Shown here: positions 35,748 through 44,132 of the stretch, one piece after another
Numbering within the stretch: the stretch's first letter is position 1
How the letters are laid out: every line of letters starts with the position of its first letter
Assembly (NCBI GenBank): GCA_964247745.1
Contig: CAXTVT010000006.1
Span: 11,887-75,886 of the forward strand
DNA length: 64,000 nucleotides
Direction: 5' to 3'
Source of the DNA: RH-AL1 sp964247745
Lineage (GTDB): Bacteria > Pseudomonadota > Alphaproteobacteria > Rhizobiales > Beijerinckiaceae
The notes under the pieces: generated by a model
Told to the model about the DNA's origin: nothing
The model's database searches: none
What the model saw: only the letters and a program-made list of their open reading frames with translations
Position numbers and translations under genes: made by a program

Positions 35748-36932
35748 TTGAGCGAGCCCGGGCTCGAACGCGGCGGTCCGGGCACGCAGGTGCCGCGCTC
35801 CCTGATCCTGCTGCTGGCGTTCGCCGGCGGGCTGGTGGTCGCCAACATCTATTACGTCCAGCCGCTCGTCGGCTTGTTCAGCCGCATGTTCGGCGTGCCG
35901 TTGTCGAGTGCCGGCTTGTTCGTGACGGTGACGCAACTCGGCTACGCCGCCGGCCTCGTCCTCGTGGTGCCCCTGAGCGACATCGCCGAGAACCGACGGC
36001 TCATTCTCGCCATGCTGGCGCTCCTGATCGCGGCGCTCGTGGGCATCGTGTTCGCGCCCGATGCCGCGGTCTTTCTCGCCGCCTCGCTCGTGGTCGGCCT
36101 GGCGGCGACCTTGGTGCAGGTGATCGTACCGTTCGCTGGCCACCTCGCGCCCGACGCCACGCGCGGGCGGGTCGTCGGCAGCGTCGTCAGCGGCCTGCTC
36201 TTCGGCATCATGCTGTCGCGACCCGCCGCCAGCTTCTTCGCCCATTTTCTCGGCCCCCGCAGCATCTTCGTGGCCAGTGCGGTGGCGGTGGTCCTGTTGA
36301 TGATGCTGCTGGCGGCTCGTCTGCCGACGCGTCGGCCGCGGGGCATGACCTACGGTCGGGCGCTCGCCTCGCTCGGGCCGCTGCTCGCGCATACGCCCGT
36401 CTTGCACCGCCGGGGCGCCTATCACGCGGCGATGTTCGGCGCCTTTTCCCTGTTCTGGACGGCGGTGCCGTTGCTGCTGGAGGGGCCGCGCTTCGGGTTC
36501 GACCAAGTCGGCATCGGCCTTTTCGCGCTGGTCGGGGCTGGCGGCGCGCTGATCTCGCCCTACGCCGGCCGGGCGGCCGACGCCGGCCACACCAAGCGTC
36601 TGACCGGGGTCGCCCTGGCGGCGGGAGCGGCGTCGTTCGGGCTCGCCATCTTGGGCGGCCTATGGGCTTCCTGGCCGCTGCTCGTCGTCGCCGGATTGGT
36701 GCTCGACATGGCCACGGCCGTCAATCTCGTGACCGGCCAACGCGAGATATTCACCCTTCCGCCGGATTCGCGCGGGCGCCTCAACGGGCTGTTCCTGGCC
36801 CTGTTCTTCCTCGGGGGCGCCTTCGGCTCCTACGCCGCCGGCCTGGCCTTCGGGGTAGGGGGATGGACGTTGGTCTGCCTCGTCGGCGCGATCATGCCGC
36901 TGCTGGCGCTCGCCTACTTCGCCTTCGAATAG
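35748..36932 (+). CDS. MFS transporter
   Basis: A major facilitator of 394 aa with 12 hydrophobic helices. The cytoplasmic loop 2-3 motif is degenerate (VPLSDIAENRRL). IYYVQPLVGLFSRMFGV near the N-terminus is typical of the YnfM/DHA1-like arabinose-polymer/drug exporter group common in proteobacteria. The start is TTG 35748, 3 bp after the HPr stop; the conserved region starts about 20 residues later, so a downstream start is possible. It ends in a 19-bp overlap with the convergent gene. Substrate unknown. Confidence 0.87.
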   Translation: MSEPGLERGGPGTQVPRSLILLLAFAGGLVVANIYYVQPLVGLFSRMFGVPLSSAGLFVTVTQLGYAAGLVLVVPLSDIAENRRLILAMLALLIAALVGIVFAPDAAVFLAASLVVGLAATLVQVIVPFAGHLAPDATRGRVVGSVVSGLLFGIMLSRPAASFFAHFLGPRSIFVASAVAVVLLMMLLAARLPTRRPRGMTYGRALASLGPLLAHTPVLHRRGAYHAAMFGAFSLFWTAVPLLLEGPRFGFDQVGIGLFALVGAGGALISPYAGRAADAGHTKRLTGVALAAGAASFGLAILGGLWASWPLLVVAGLVLDMATAVNLVTGQREIFTLPPDSRGRLNGLFLALFFLGGAFGSYAAGLAFGVGGWTLVCLVGAIMPLLALAYFAFE

Positions 36933-37369
36933 CTTCGCTCGGATCGCGGATAATCGTAGGGCAGCGCGATCGTGCCCCGCGCATAGGGAAAACGCGCGCG
37001 CTGCAGCGGATCGGGTCCCGTGAAGATGAGACGGGTTCGAAACGAAACCGGGCTGACGGCCAGGAGATAGCCGTGGAAGCCCTTGGCGTCGGGCCAATAC
37101 ATGGCGCAGTCGAGATAGCGCGCCTCGTGCCGCACCCAGCGCGGGATCGGCAGGCCCCAGCGACGCGCCAGATGCTCGCCCGCAGCGCCGAGGATGGCGT
37201 CGGGGCGAGCCTCGCCGAGGAGTTCCGGGGCCTCTCCGATCATTGCCGCCTGACGGTGGAGATCGAGGTCGGCCCCGTAGAAGTCGTCGAGGAATTCGTT
37301 GAGGTGGTGGCACCAGTCGCCGTCCGCGGCCGTGCGGAGCGCCACCGCTGCGAGCGTGCCGGGGCGCAT
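36914..37369 (-). CDS. Hypothetical protein, partner of nucleotidyltransferase (antitoxin-like)
   Basis: A 151-residue soluble protein whose ATG overlaps the upstream stop (TGATG), so the two are obligately coupled. The central segment GEHLARRWGLPIPRWVRHEARYL resembles the C-terminal region of antitoxin-like partners of AbiEii/DUF6036-type nucleotidyltransferases, in which an LAxxxGLPxPxW pattern recurs. No DNA-binding helix-turn-helix is obvious. The C-terminus is basic. The antitoxin role is inferred from pairing only; the function is otherwise unknown. Confidence 0.6.
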   Translation of the reverse strand: MRPGTLAAVALRTAADGDWCHHLNEFLDDFYGADLDLHRQAAMIGEAPELLGEARPDAILGAAGEHLARRWGLPIPRWVRHEARYLDCAMYWPDAKGFHGYLLAVSPVSFRTRLIFTGPDPLQRARFPYARGTIALPYDYPRSERSYSKAK

Positions 37370-37917
37370 CAGGGTCGCTCCAGGACAGCGGCGAGGCGAC
37401 GCCTCACCTCCTCGAGCGGAGGCTCTCCATGGATCGAGAGGTAAAGCTCCTGCAATCTGGCGACATCGCCGATCCCCAGCTCCGACGCGAGGTGCTGCGC
37501 ATCCTTCAGATCTCGGTCGCCGCGACCGAGACTGGCGAGCGCCTTCAGTTTCATCGCGAGAAGATAGGTTGGGTTCGCGACCAGAACGCGCAGTCCGGGC
37601 CTGTCTCGCGGATAGTCGCCTGCGAACTCGAAGAGCGCGTCGTCCTCGTGCAGCGGCGTGAACATGCCGACGGCGTTGTTGAGCCAATCGGCGGGGAGAT
37701 CCATCGCTTTGGCAACGACGCCGAGCGAGGATGTCAGGAGCCGCTCATCGTAGCCGGCTCTCACGATGGCATCGATGTCCTGCGTCGTCCGACGCCAGTC
37801 GAACTGCAGGACCAGGGCGCTGCCGCCGTAGATCGCTAGTTCGAGGAAGACGCCGCGCCGGGCGAGGTCTTCACCCAACCGACCGAAGGCTTGCTTGAGC
37901 CTCGTCCTATCGAGCAT
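37369..37917 (-). CDS. DUF6036/AbiEii-like nucleotidyltransferase
   Basis: A 182-aa protein of the minimal nucleotidyltransferase superfamily. The signature GGSAL is at 31-35, followed by RTTQDIDAI with Asp47 and Asp49 as candidate metal ligands, and LAMKLKALASLGRGDRDLKD near 120-140 as in AbiEii. Related proteins act as toxins by nucleotidylating tRNA or other targets, or are housekeeping. It is coupled with the downstream 151-aa gene. Gene order (nucleotidyltransferase first) is opposite to many AbiE systems. Moderately sure of family, unsure of role. Confidence 0.75.
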   Translation of the reverse strand: MLDRTRLKQAFGRLGEDLARRGVFLELAIYGGSALVLQFDWRRTTQDIDAIVRAGYDERLLTSSLGVVAKAMDLPADWLNNAVGMFTPLHEDDALFEFAGDYPRDRPGLRVLVANPTYLLAMKLKALASLGRGDRDLKDAQHLASELGIGDVARLQELYLSIHGEPPLEEVRRRLAAVLERP

Positions 37918-37966
37918 CCTGTCGCCTTCGCCTGACCGCTCCCGAGCCTATCACAGGCTGGCGGGA

Positions 37967-38566
37967 TCAGCGTCCGGCGTGCGACGCCGCTTTGAACACG
38001 CGGCCTTGCAGGTCGAGAACGGCGCTGCCCAGATCGAGCGTGTTGTCGACCAGCTCGCGCCACAGCGATAGCGCGTCGGGCGGTCGCGCCACGAGGTGGC
38101 CCGTCACGTCGTTCAGCTCGAATTCGAGATCGGCCTCGAACTTCCGCGACAGCGCCAGCATGGCCTTGTTGTGGCGCAAGCAGAGGATCGAGAGCGTTCC
38201 GATGCGACGATTGCGGGCGGCCAATACGACGTGGCCCATCAGCTCCGTGCCGATTCCGCGCCGCCGCCACGGCGCCTCGACGCTGAAGGCCGCCTCGCCA
38301 TCCTTTCGCAGCGGCTGGTGGTGCGCGGCGAACACGCGAAGCTCGGCGGCGCCGCGCAGGACGTGATCCTCGAACCAGCCATAGACGATCGAGCCGGGCT
38401 TGAAGCTCATCTCGGCGTATTCGCGGAGATAATCGTCGGAGACTTGGAGACCGTAACGGTTGTAGCGCGTCTCGGGATCAAGGCGGATCAGATGATCGGC
38501 GAACGCCGGAAGGTCCGGCCTATAGAGGCGCCGTACCGCGTGGGTATGAAAGATCGTGTCGTCCAT
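37967..38566 (-). CDS. GNAT family N-acetyltransferase
   Basis: A 199-aa acetyl-CoA-dependent transferase fold. The acetyl-CoA loop is APWRRRGIGTELM near 99-111, preceded by the beta4 segment EAAFSVE. The N-terminal TRYNRYGLQVSDDYLREY is typical of the GNAT group associated with pos-type regulators in Hyphomicrobiales. ATG 38566 has GGAGG seven bases upstream. It is probably monocistronic. Substrate unknown. Confidence 0.87.
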   Translation of the reverse strand: MDDTIFHTHAVRRLYRPDLPAFADHLIRLDPETRYNRYGLQVSDDYLREYAEMSFKPGSIVYGWFEDHVLRGAAELRVFAAHHQPLRKDGEAAFSVEAPWRRRGIGTELMGHVVLAARNRRIGTLSILCLRHNKAMLALSRKFEADLEFELNDVTGHLVARPPDALSLWRELVDNTLDLGSAVLDLQGRVFKAASHAGR

Positions 38567-38719
38567 GTCCCTGCCTCCGAAGATGGCCTCGCCTCCCGTC
38601 CGTCCGTTCGCGGGTACTCTCGCCAACGATATTGTGCGGCGCAGCATGGCGCGCAATCGCGGCCTGCGCATGGCTGCTAGGCGAAGGTTCTGCGACGCTT
38701 CGTCAAGGTTTCGTGGAAG

Positions 38720-38735
38720 CCGGGCTCCGGCCCGG
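38720..38735 (-). terminator. Possible short GC hairpin downstream of dcd
   Basis: A 6-bp stem (ccgggc 38720-38725, gcccgg 38730-38735) with loop tccg, 15 bp beyond the dcd stop. It lacks a U-tract and is weak support for termination. Confidence 0.3.
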
Positions 38736-38749
38736 GCGATGCCATTTGG

Positions 38750-39772
38750 TCAGGCGAACTGCTTCGAGAGCTTCAATCCCTGGCCCTGATAATTCGAGCT
38801 CATGCCGGCACCGTAGAGCCGGTCCGGACGCTCCAGCATCGGTTCGTATTCCAACGTTGCCACGCGCTGGCCGTGATCGAGCAGGAACGGTACGTCGTGC
38901 GAGCGCACCTCGAGAACGATGCGGCTGCCGGCGCCGCCGGTCGCGGCCAGGCCGAAGCCCGGATCGAGGAAGCCCGCGTAATGCGAGCGCAGCTCGCCGA
39001 CCGCGGTGTCGTAGGCGACCATTTCGGCCGCCTCGGCGGGCTCCACGACCACCGCTTCGGCTGAAGCCAGGATGTAGAACTCGTCGGGATCGAGCACGAG
39101 GTCGCGTCGCCCGGCTGGCGGCGTCAGCGCCTCCCAGAAGCTCTCCCACCGATGGGCGGCGATGCCGGCAAGGTCGATCAGCCCCGATGTCTTTCGAGCG
39201 CGATAGCCGACGATACCGTCGGTCTTGCCTTCGGGGTCGAGGTCGATGGTGACGGGCACGGTGCGCGGGCGCGTCGTCGCCAGACCCTCGCGGAACCGCA
39301 GCTGCGCCAGCCGCGCGCCGGCGGACAGCCGCACCGGAAACGAGCGTGGCACCACCTCTGCATAGAGCGGTCCCTCGTAGCCGCGCGGGATCTCGTCGAA
39401 GGTCGCACCGCCGTCGACGATGATGCGCACGAAGATGTCGAGCCGTCCGGACGAGCTTTTGGGATTGGCGCGGGCCGAGACGTTGGGGGGCAGCGCCAGG
39501 GTCTCGAGCAGCGGAATGATGTGGACGCAATTGCGCTCCAGCACCGTCGCCTTCGTGAGGTCGACCTCGTGGGTAGAAAGGTCCGCGAGGCGCTCGGCCA
39601 CGGTCCGCCCCGGACCCGGCAGGAAGCTCGCCGGCAGCCGGTAGGCGGTGGGACCGAGACGGAGGTCGAGGCTCGCCGGCTGCACCTGATCGGCATCCAG
39701 GCCGCATGCGAGGCGCACGATGCCGCCTTCGACGGCGCGCGCGATCCTCTGCGACGGCCAGATCAGGGGCAT
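38750..39772 (-). CDS. dcd: 2'-deoxycytidine 5'-triphosphate deaminase, long alpha-type
   Basis: Converts dCTP to dUTP for thymidylate synthesis. The product is 340 aa, the two-domain alphaproteobacterial form formed by internal duplication. The first half contains ARANPKSSSGRLDIFVRI near 101-118 and the second RSHYAGFLDPGFG near 262-274; both are Dcd/dUTPase core motifs. The C-terminus ends SSNYQGQGLKLSKQFA. ATG 39770-39772 gives a typical start. It is followed on the same strand, after 54 bp, by nothing coupled, and preceded by bphP. Confidence 0.92.
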   Translation of the reverse strand: MPLIWPSQRIARAVEGGIVRLACGLDADQVQPASLDLRLGPTAYRLPASFLPGPGRTVAERLADLSTHEVDLTKATVLERNCVHIIPLLETLALPPNVSARANPKSSSGRLDIFVRIIVDGGATFDEIPRGYEGPLYAEVVPRSFPVRLSAGARLAQLRFREGLATTRPRTVPVTIDLDPEGKTDGIVGYRARKTSGLIDLAGIAAHRWESFWEALTPPAGRRDLVLDPDEFYILASAEAVVVEPAEAAEMVAYDTAVGELRSHYAGFLDPGFGLAATGGAGSRIVLEVRSHDVPFLLDHGQRVATLEYEPMLERPDRLYGAGMSSNYQGQGLKLSKQFA

Positions 39773-39826
39773 GAGGATCTCCGGGACGATGATCGGGACC
39801 TATGCCATATCGCTCCTGCGGCCGCA

Positions 39827-41992
39827 TCAACCCTCGGCGTCGACCCCGCTGCCGTGCCAGATCAGGTGCTCGAGCAGGTCGGCGGTGCGTGCGACGGAGG
39901 CGCGGACGCCCTCCAGCATGCGACCCATGCCTTCGGCATCGAGGCCGTAGGTGATCTCCAGCGCCGCCAGCTGGGCGTTCTCGACGACGCCGGACAGCGC
40001 CGCCTGGTAGTCCCCATCGCCGGTTCCGCCGAGTTTGCCGGAACGCGGCAGGCGGCGATCGATCATCGCATCCTGGAAGCGGACCCGCGCCGCCTCCGCG
40101 GCTTTGCGGTCGGCGATCGCGTCGAACTGCACGATGAAGCCGAGCAGACGGTCGAGGCTTGCGAAGACGGGTTCGGCGCGGAACGCCACCGCCGCCTCTC
40201 GGCCGCCGCCCTCGACGAGCACCGCTTCGCCTCGACACGGCTTGCCGGCACGCATGAGGTCTTCGAACTGTCGGGTCAGCAGCAACGGCTCGGCGAAGAG
40301 CCGTGGGAGATCCTCGAGCCGCTGCGGCAAGGACTGCCACGGTTGAAGCAGCGCGGCAAAGGCCTCGTTGGTGAGGATCAGCCGGCCGCTGCCGTCGGCG
40401 ACGATCACGGGCAGGCGCGAGCGGCTCATCTCCTCGGTGATCGTGGCGAGCTGGTCGTGGGCGATCAGCATGCGGACCGAGCGGAAGTGCCCGATGACGT
40501 CGGCGATCGTCTTGCCGACGAGCTTGGCGGTGTTCCGGTCGGCGCGCGTCCAGGGATCCGACGTCCCCTCGACGACCTGGTGCCATTGCGCGAAGGAGAG
40601 CCGGGGCGACAGCTGCGCCGGATCGGTGCCGACGATGACCGGCTTGGTCGGATCGCCGCCCCAGGTCACCGTCTTCACGCGCTCCGGACGGAACCACAGC
40701 AGGTATTGGCCCGGCTCGGCTGCGATGGGGAAGGCGAGCACGCCCGCGGCGTCCTGCACGAGGTGGGCGAGGTCCGGCGCGTCGCGGCCGAGGTCGGCGG
40801 TGGCGACGAGAGGCTCGCCGGGACGCCCGTCGAGCCAGGCGACGAGTTCGCGGATCGCGCCGCTCGCCGGAACGTCGCCGATCGTGCGGACCTGGCCGTC
40901 CTGCACCAGCGCCGCTCCGGTCGCCGCCACCGTGCCGAGGATCGCGCGCGGATCGGCGAAGATGGCGGTGCGCCAGTCGCCGTCGCGGGCGACGGCCTCG
41001 ACCAGGCGTGTCTCCAGCCGCCTGACGATCAGCTCGGACTGGGTTTGCACCACGCTGTCGAGCGCGGCGATGCGGGTCGCGACCAGCTCCCCGACGACTT
41101 CGCAGAGGGCTCGCGTTTCGAACGGCACGAAGAACGGCGCGTAATGATGACAGGCGATCAGGCCCCAGAGCTCGCCGCCCACGACGAGCGAGATCACCAT
41201 CGTCGCTTTGACGCCCATGTTGCGCAGGTACTGAAGGTGGATCGGCGACATCGAGCGTAGGCCGCAGAGCGACATGTCGAGCTCGCGCCCGTTCAGCGGG
41301 TTCAGCCGCGGCGTGAGGCCCTGGGGCACGTAGTCGACATCGACGAGAAGACGAATGCGGTTCTGAAGATAGAGACGGCGTGCGATCTGCGGGATGTCCG
41401 AGGCCGGGTATCGGTTGCCGAGAAAGGCCTCGAGCCCGTCCTTGCGCACCTCGGAGACGACCTGACCGTGGCCGAGCTCGTCGAAACGATAGACCATCAC
41501 GCGGTCGTAGCCCGTGAGTCGCTCGACCAGCCGCGCCGTCTCGTCGGCCAGCCTCTGCACCGAATGCGCGTCGAGGATCAGCTGGGTCGCCGCTTCCACC
41601 TCGTCGCGCAGGCGCACCGCCGGTCCCGCCTTCTCCAATTCCACGATGACTCCGCCCTCGAGCGGACGGTGCACCAAGGCGTCCACGGTGACTGGCGGGG
41701 AGCCGATGGTGCCGCGCACCGCGACGGCACGCCTGTGTAACGGCTCGGCCAGGTAAGCGGCGATGCGTGCGGCCACCGTGCCGGGCAAAGAAGACAGCGG
41801 GCGGCCGACGGGCTCGTCATCCAGGCCGAGCAGGGCGGCGGCGTTGACGCTCGCCTGCAAGATGTTGGTGCCGCCCTCGTCGAGCAACAGAAGCGCCCCG
41901 TGCGGCTGGATCGAGCCGGCAAGGTGGATCTGTTCGCGCTCGCAGTTCGAGAGATCGGCATCGCCGAAAGAGGGCTGGGCGGAGGTGGTCAA
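39827..41992 (-). CDS. Bacteriophytochrome, BphP1-like, PAS-GAF-PHY-PAS without histidine kinase
   Basis: A red/far-red photoreceptor of about 721 aa. The biliverdin-attaching Cys17 (LSNCEREQIHL) precedes SIQPHG. The GAF domain has PASDIP at 196-201, PIHLQYL (His252) and CHHYAP (His282). PHY has WGGDPTKP and the PRLSF tongue. The output is a PAS domain and a short helical tail (ENAQLAALEITYG) instead of a kinase. From memory this tail and order match BphP1 of Rhodopseudomonas/Bradyrhizobium, which antagonises the repressor PpsR and controls photosynthesis genes. The start is uncertain: TTG 41992 is chosen, but an ATG at 42091 extends it to 754 aa. No PpsR or photosynthesis gene lies in the window. 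Confidence 0.92.
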   Translation of the reverse strand: MTTSAQPSFGDADLSNCEREQIHLAGSIQPHGALLLLDEGGTNILQASVNAAALLGLDDEPVGRPLSSLPGTVAARIAAYLAEPLHRRAVAVRGTIGSPPVTVDALVHRPLEGGVIVELEKAGPAVRLRDEVEAATQLILDAHSVQRLADETARLVERLTGYDRVMVYRFDELGHGQVVSEVRKDGLEAFLGNRYPASDIPQIARRLYLQNRIRLLVDVDYVPQGLTPRLNPLNGRELDMSLCGLRSMSPIHLQYLRNMGVKATMVISLVVGGELWGLIACHHYAPFFVPFETRALCEVVGELVATRIAALDSVVQTQSELIVRRLETRLVEAVARDGDWRTAIFADPRAILGTVAATGAALVQDGQVRTIGDVPASGAIRELVAWLDGRPGEPLVATADLGRDAPDLAHLVQDAAGVLAFPIAAEPGQYLLWFRPERVKTVTWGGDPTKPVIVGTDPAQLSPRLSFAQWHQVVEGTSDPWTRADRNTAKLVGKTIADVIGHFRSVRMLIAHDQLATITEEMSRSRLPVIVADGSGRLILTNEAFAALLQPWQSLPQRLEDLPRLFAEPLLLTRQFEDLMRAGKPCRGEAVLVEGGGREAAVAFRAEPVFASLDRLLGFIVQFDAIADRKAAEAARVRFQDAMIDRRLPRSGKLGGTGDGDYQAALSGVVENAQLAALEITYGLDAEGMGRMLEGVRASVARTADLLEHLIWHGSGVDAEG

Positions 41993-42195
41993 GACGATCC
42001 GAGGGCTGGCGGCGACAGTACGCTCCCTTAGCAGAAGTCGAGCGCTTCGGTCTCCGTGGCGCGATCCGTCGCATCGACGGCTTATCGCCACTTAGAGACA
42101 TCCTAGAACGTGCTTGACCTCGCGGCGAAGCTTCATTCTGTTGACGCCGCGGCACGTCTTCGACGTGGAAGCGCGATGGCGGCCTGGGAGGAGAC

Positions 42196-42615
42196 ATGGT
42201 GATGAAGGTGATCTGTGCGGCCGCGGTGGCCACCGGCTTGCTGGTCTCGGCTGCCGGTGTCGCGTCGGCCCAGGACGCGACGAAGGGACAGTCGATCTTC
42301 AATCAGTGCAAGGCGTGCCACGCGCTCGATCACGCGCTGGTCGGACCCCCGCTCGCGGGCGTCGTCGGCCGCAAGGCGGGTTCCGTCGCCGGTTATTCCT
42401 ATTCCGAGCTGATGAAGGCGGCCGGCGAGGCTGGCCTGGTGTGGGACGAGGCGACGCTCGTCGGCTATTTGAAGGGCCCGACGCCCTATCTGAAGAAGTT
42501 CGTGACCGACAAGGGCAAGACCGCGTCGGGCTCGAGCAAGATGGCGTTCCAGCTCGCCGACGAGGAGAAGCGCAAGAACGTGGTGGCCTACCTCAAGGAG
42601 CAGAAGGCACCGTAG
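42196..42615 (+). CDS. Soluble class I cytochrome c (c2-like)
   Basis: A 139-aa periplasmic electron carrier. The signal peptide ends near ASAQ (residue 26). The heme motif is CKACH at 38-42 and the Met axial ligand Met116 is in SKMAFQL. GPPLAGVVGRKAG and the C-terminal VAYLKEQ helix follow the mitochondrial/c2 pattern. Such proteins feed cytochrome oxidases and, in purple bacteria, photosynthetic reaction centres. It is divergent from the phytochrome gene with about 100-200 bp between. A strong terminator follows. Confidence 0.93.
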   Translation: MVMKVICAAAVATGLLVSAAGVASAQDATKGQSIFNQCKACHALDHALVGPPLAGVVGRKAGSVAGYSYSELMKAAGEAGLVWDEATLVGYLKGPTPYLKKFVTDKGKTASGSSKMAFQLADEEKRKNVVAYLKEQKAP

Positions 42616-42636
42616 GCGCCGGCTCGGTCGCGATCG

Positions 42637-42662
42637 GAAACGGGCACGGTCGAGCCCGTTTC
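42637..42662 (+). terminator. Rho-independent terminator after cytochrome c
   Basis: Stem gaaacgggc (42637-42645) pairs perfectly with gcccgtttc (42654-42662) across an 8-base loop and runs into tttgtcgcttt. It lies 22 bp after the cytochrome stop. Confidence 0.8.
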
Positions 42663-42725
42663 TTTGTCGCTTTGACTCCGAGGGCTGCGACCCGGCATGA
42701 TCCGCCGAGTTTTTCGAGGTTGCGC

Positions 42726-43058
42726 ATGACGCATCGTTATCCCTTGGCATTGGTCGCCGCGCTGCTGGTCCCGATCGGCGCGGCTCATGCCACCGATTTC
42801 GCGCCGCCGATGCTCGACATTTCCACGCAATGCGGGCGCAACTTCCACAGCGCGTCGGCGATGAGCGAATGCGTCGTCGCCGAGTCGGAGGCGCGGGCCG
42901 AGCTTTTGTCGCATTGGGCCAAATACACCGACGCCGGCGCGCAGAAGTGCATCATGACCGGCCGCAAGGCCAAGCGGCAACCCTACACCGCGATGGCCAA
43001 ATGCCTCGAGCCGGAAACCGCGGCCGCAACGGCGCAAACGGCCCCCGAAAAGAGGTAA
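42726..43058 (+). CDS. Small secreted cysteine-containing protein, unknown
   Basis: A 110-aa protein with a clear signal peptide (LALVAALLVPIGAAHA, cleavage near residue 23). The mature part has four cysteines (TQCGRNF, SECVVAE, QKCIMTG, AKCLEP), perhaps two disulfides. No CxxCH is present, so it is not a cytochrome. The tail is Ala/Thr-rich. It lies after the cytochrome terminator and converges on the desaturase operon with a 31-bp gap. No family recognised. Confidence 0.7.
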   Translation: MTHRYPLALVAALLVPIGAAHATDFAPPMLDISTQCGRNFHSASAMSECVVAESEARAELLSHWAKYTDAGAQKCIMTGRKAKRQPYTAMAKCLEPETAAATAQTAPEKR

Positions 43059-43089
43059 CGCCCGCCGCTGGCCAAGGGCCGCGACCCGG

Positions 43090-44124
43090 TCAGGTCGCCG
43101 CGGGAGCCCCGATCGTCGACGGGCTGCGGTCGACGCGCGAGTACAGCGAGTAGCGCCGGTCGAAGATGAAGGCGAGCCAAAGCGCCGTCCACGACCTGTG
43201 CGACTTCAGCGTGTCGTAGAATTCCGGCGCCGCCTTGCGCAGCATCGGCAGCTTGCGCCACGGGATGTCGGGGAAATCGTGGTGTTCGTTGTGATAGCCG
43301 ATGTTGAGCGCGAAGACGTTCAGCGGCCCGTAGTAGTCGAAGGTTTCCTGTTCGGGATCGAGCGTGAAGTGCTCCTGAATCCAGCGCGCACCGAGCGGAT
43401 GCAGCCCGACCGAGAACCAGAACGAGGCGAACAGGTAGAGCAGACCGTTCACTCCGCAGAAGTAGAGGATCGCGAGATCGAAGGCGACGATCGCGGCGGC
43501 GTTGTACACCGTCCAGCGGTTCTTCATCGGCACCGTGCCCTTGAGGCGCTCGAGCCGGGTCAACTGGAACAGGGCGAAGAAGAACAGCCAGCCCGCCTTC
43601 TTGTACCAGGCGTTGCCGACCATGTCGGCCTCCCAGCGGCTCGGCAGGTCGGCGTCGAAATCGTAGTCGCCGAGATGGCTGTGATGCTTCACGTGGTAGC
43701 AGCGAAATCCCATGCCGGTCGGCACCGTGTTGGGCAGATCGGCCATGATCACGGTCAGCTTGTTCAGCACGACGTTCTTGAAGACGAGATTGTGCGTGGC
43801 GTCGTGGATGATGACGAACATCGCGTGATTGCAGAAGGCACCGACGCACCAGCCGACCAGCAACGCCGCCCACCAGAAGCCGATGCCGAGGTGGCCGAGC
43901 ACGGCGGCGAGCGCCACCTGCAACGCGAGGATGCCGAGGCAGACCGCGGCGGTCCAACGGTCCTGGCCCATCAGCGCCTTGACCTCGGGATGCGCGCGCA
44001 GGATCGCCATGCGTCGAATCGGGTGCGGCCGCTTCAGTTCGGCGGGGAAGAACCCGCGCCGGAAACCCGTCTGCTTCTTCCTGGACGCGCGCGTCACGCG
44101 CCCAAGGTCCAACACGTCGGTCAT
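43090..44124 (-). CDS. Sphingolipid delta-4 desaturase-like (DEGS family) membrane desaturase
   Basis: A 344-aa di-iron membrane desaturase. Histidine boxes are HDATH at 107-111, HVKHH at 144-148 and HNEHH at 278-282. It matches the eukaryotic dihydroceramide desaturase pattern closely. There is an N-terminal RRMAILRAHPEVKALM block like the Lipid_DES domain, HPLGARWIQEH near 242, then ETFDYYGPLN, NIGYHNEHHDFPDIP and the C-terminal SLYSR. Ordinary acyl-lipid desaturases lack the YYGPLN and LipidDES features. The ATG has AGGAG upstream. It is the last gene of an operon with a GNAT-like protein (8-bp gap) and a serine palmitoyltransferase-type enzyme, consistent with a C4-C5 double bond in a long-chain base. 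A soluble-fatty-acid role is not excluded. Confidence 0.85.
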   Translation of the reverse strand: MTDVLDLGRVTRASRKKQTGFRRGFFPAELKRPHPIRRMAILRAHPEVKALMGQDRWTAAVCLGILALQVALAAVLGHLGIGFWWAALLVGWCVGAFCNHAMFVIIHDATHNLVFKNVVLNKLTVIMADLPNTVPTGMGFRCYHVKHHSHLGDYDFDADLPSRWEADMVGNAWYKKAGWLFFFALFQLTRLERLKGTVPMKNRWTVYNAAAIVAFDLAILYFCGVNGLLYLFASFWFSVGLHPLGARWIQEHFTLDPEQETFDYYGPLNVFALNIGYHNEHHDFPDIPWRKLPMLRKAAPEFYDTLKSHRSWTALWLAFIFDRRYSLYSRVDRSPSTIGAPAAT

Positions 44125-44132
44125 CGGGACTC

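Noticed and set aside
39152..41260. 702-codon plus-strand frame over dcd and the phytochrome
   Set aside because: Shadow frame with His/Arg/Gly-rich low-complexity translation.
42114..42142. TTGACC promoter for the cytochrome c gene
   Set aside because: The -10 candidates at acceptable spacing (TCTGTT, TTCTGT) are too poor to call, and no PpsR-type TGT-N12-ACA site is exact.
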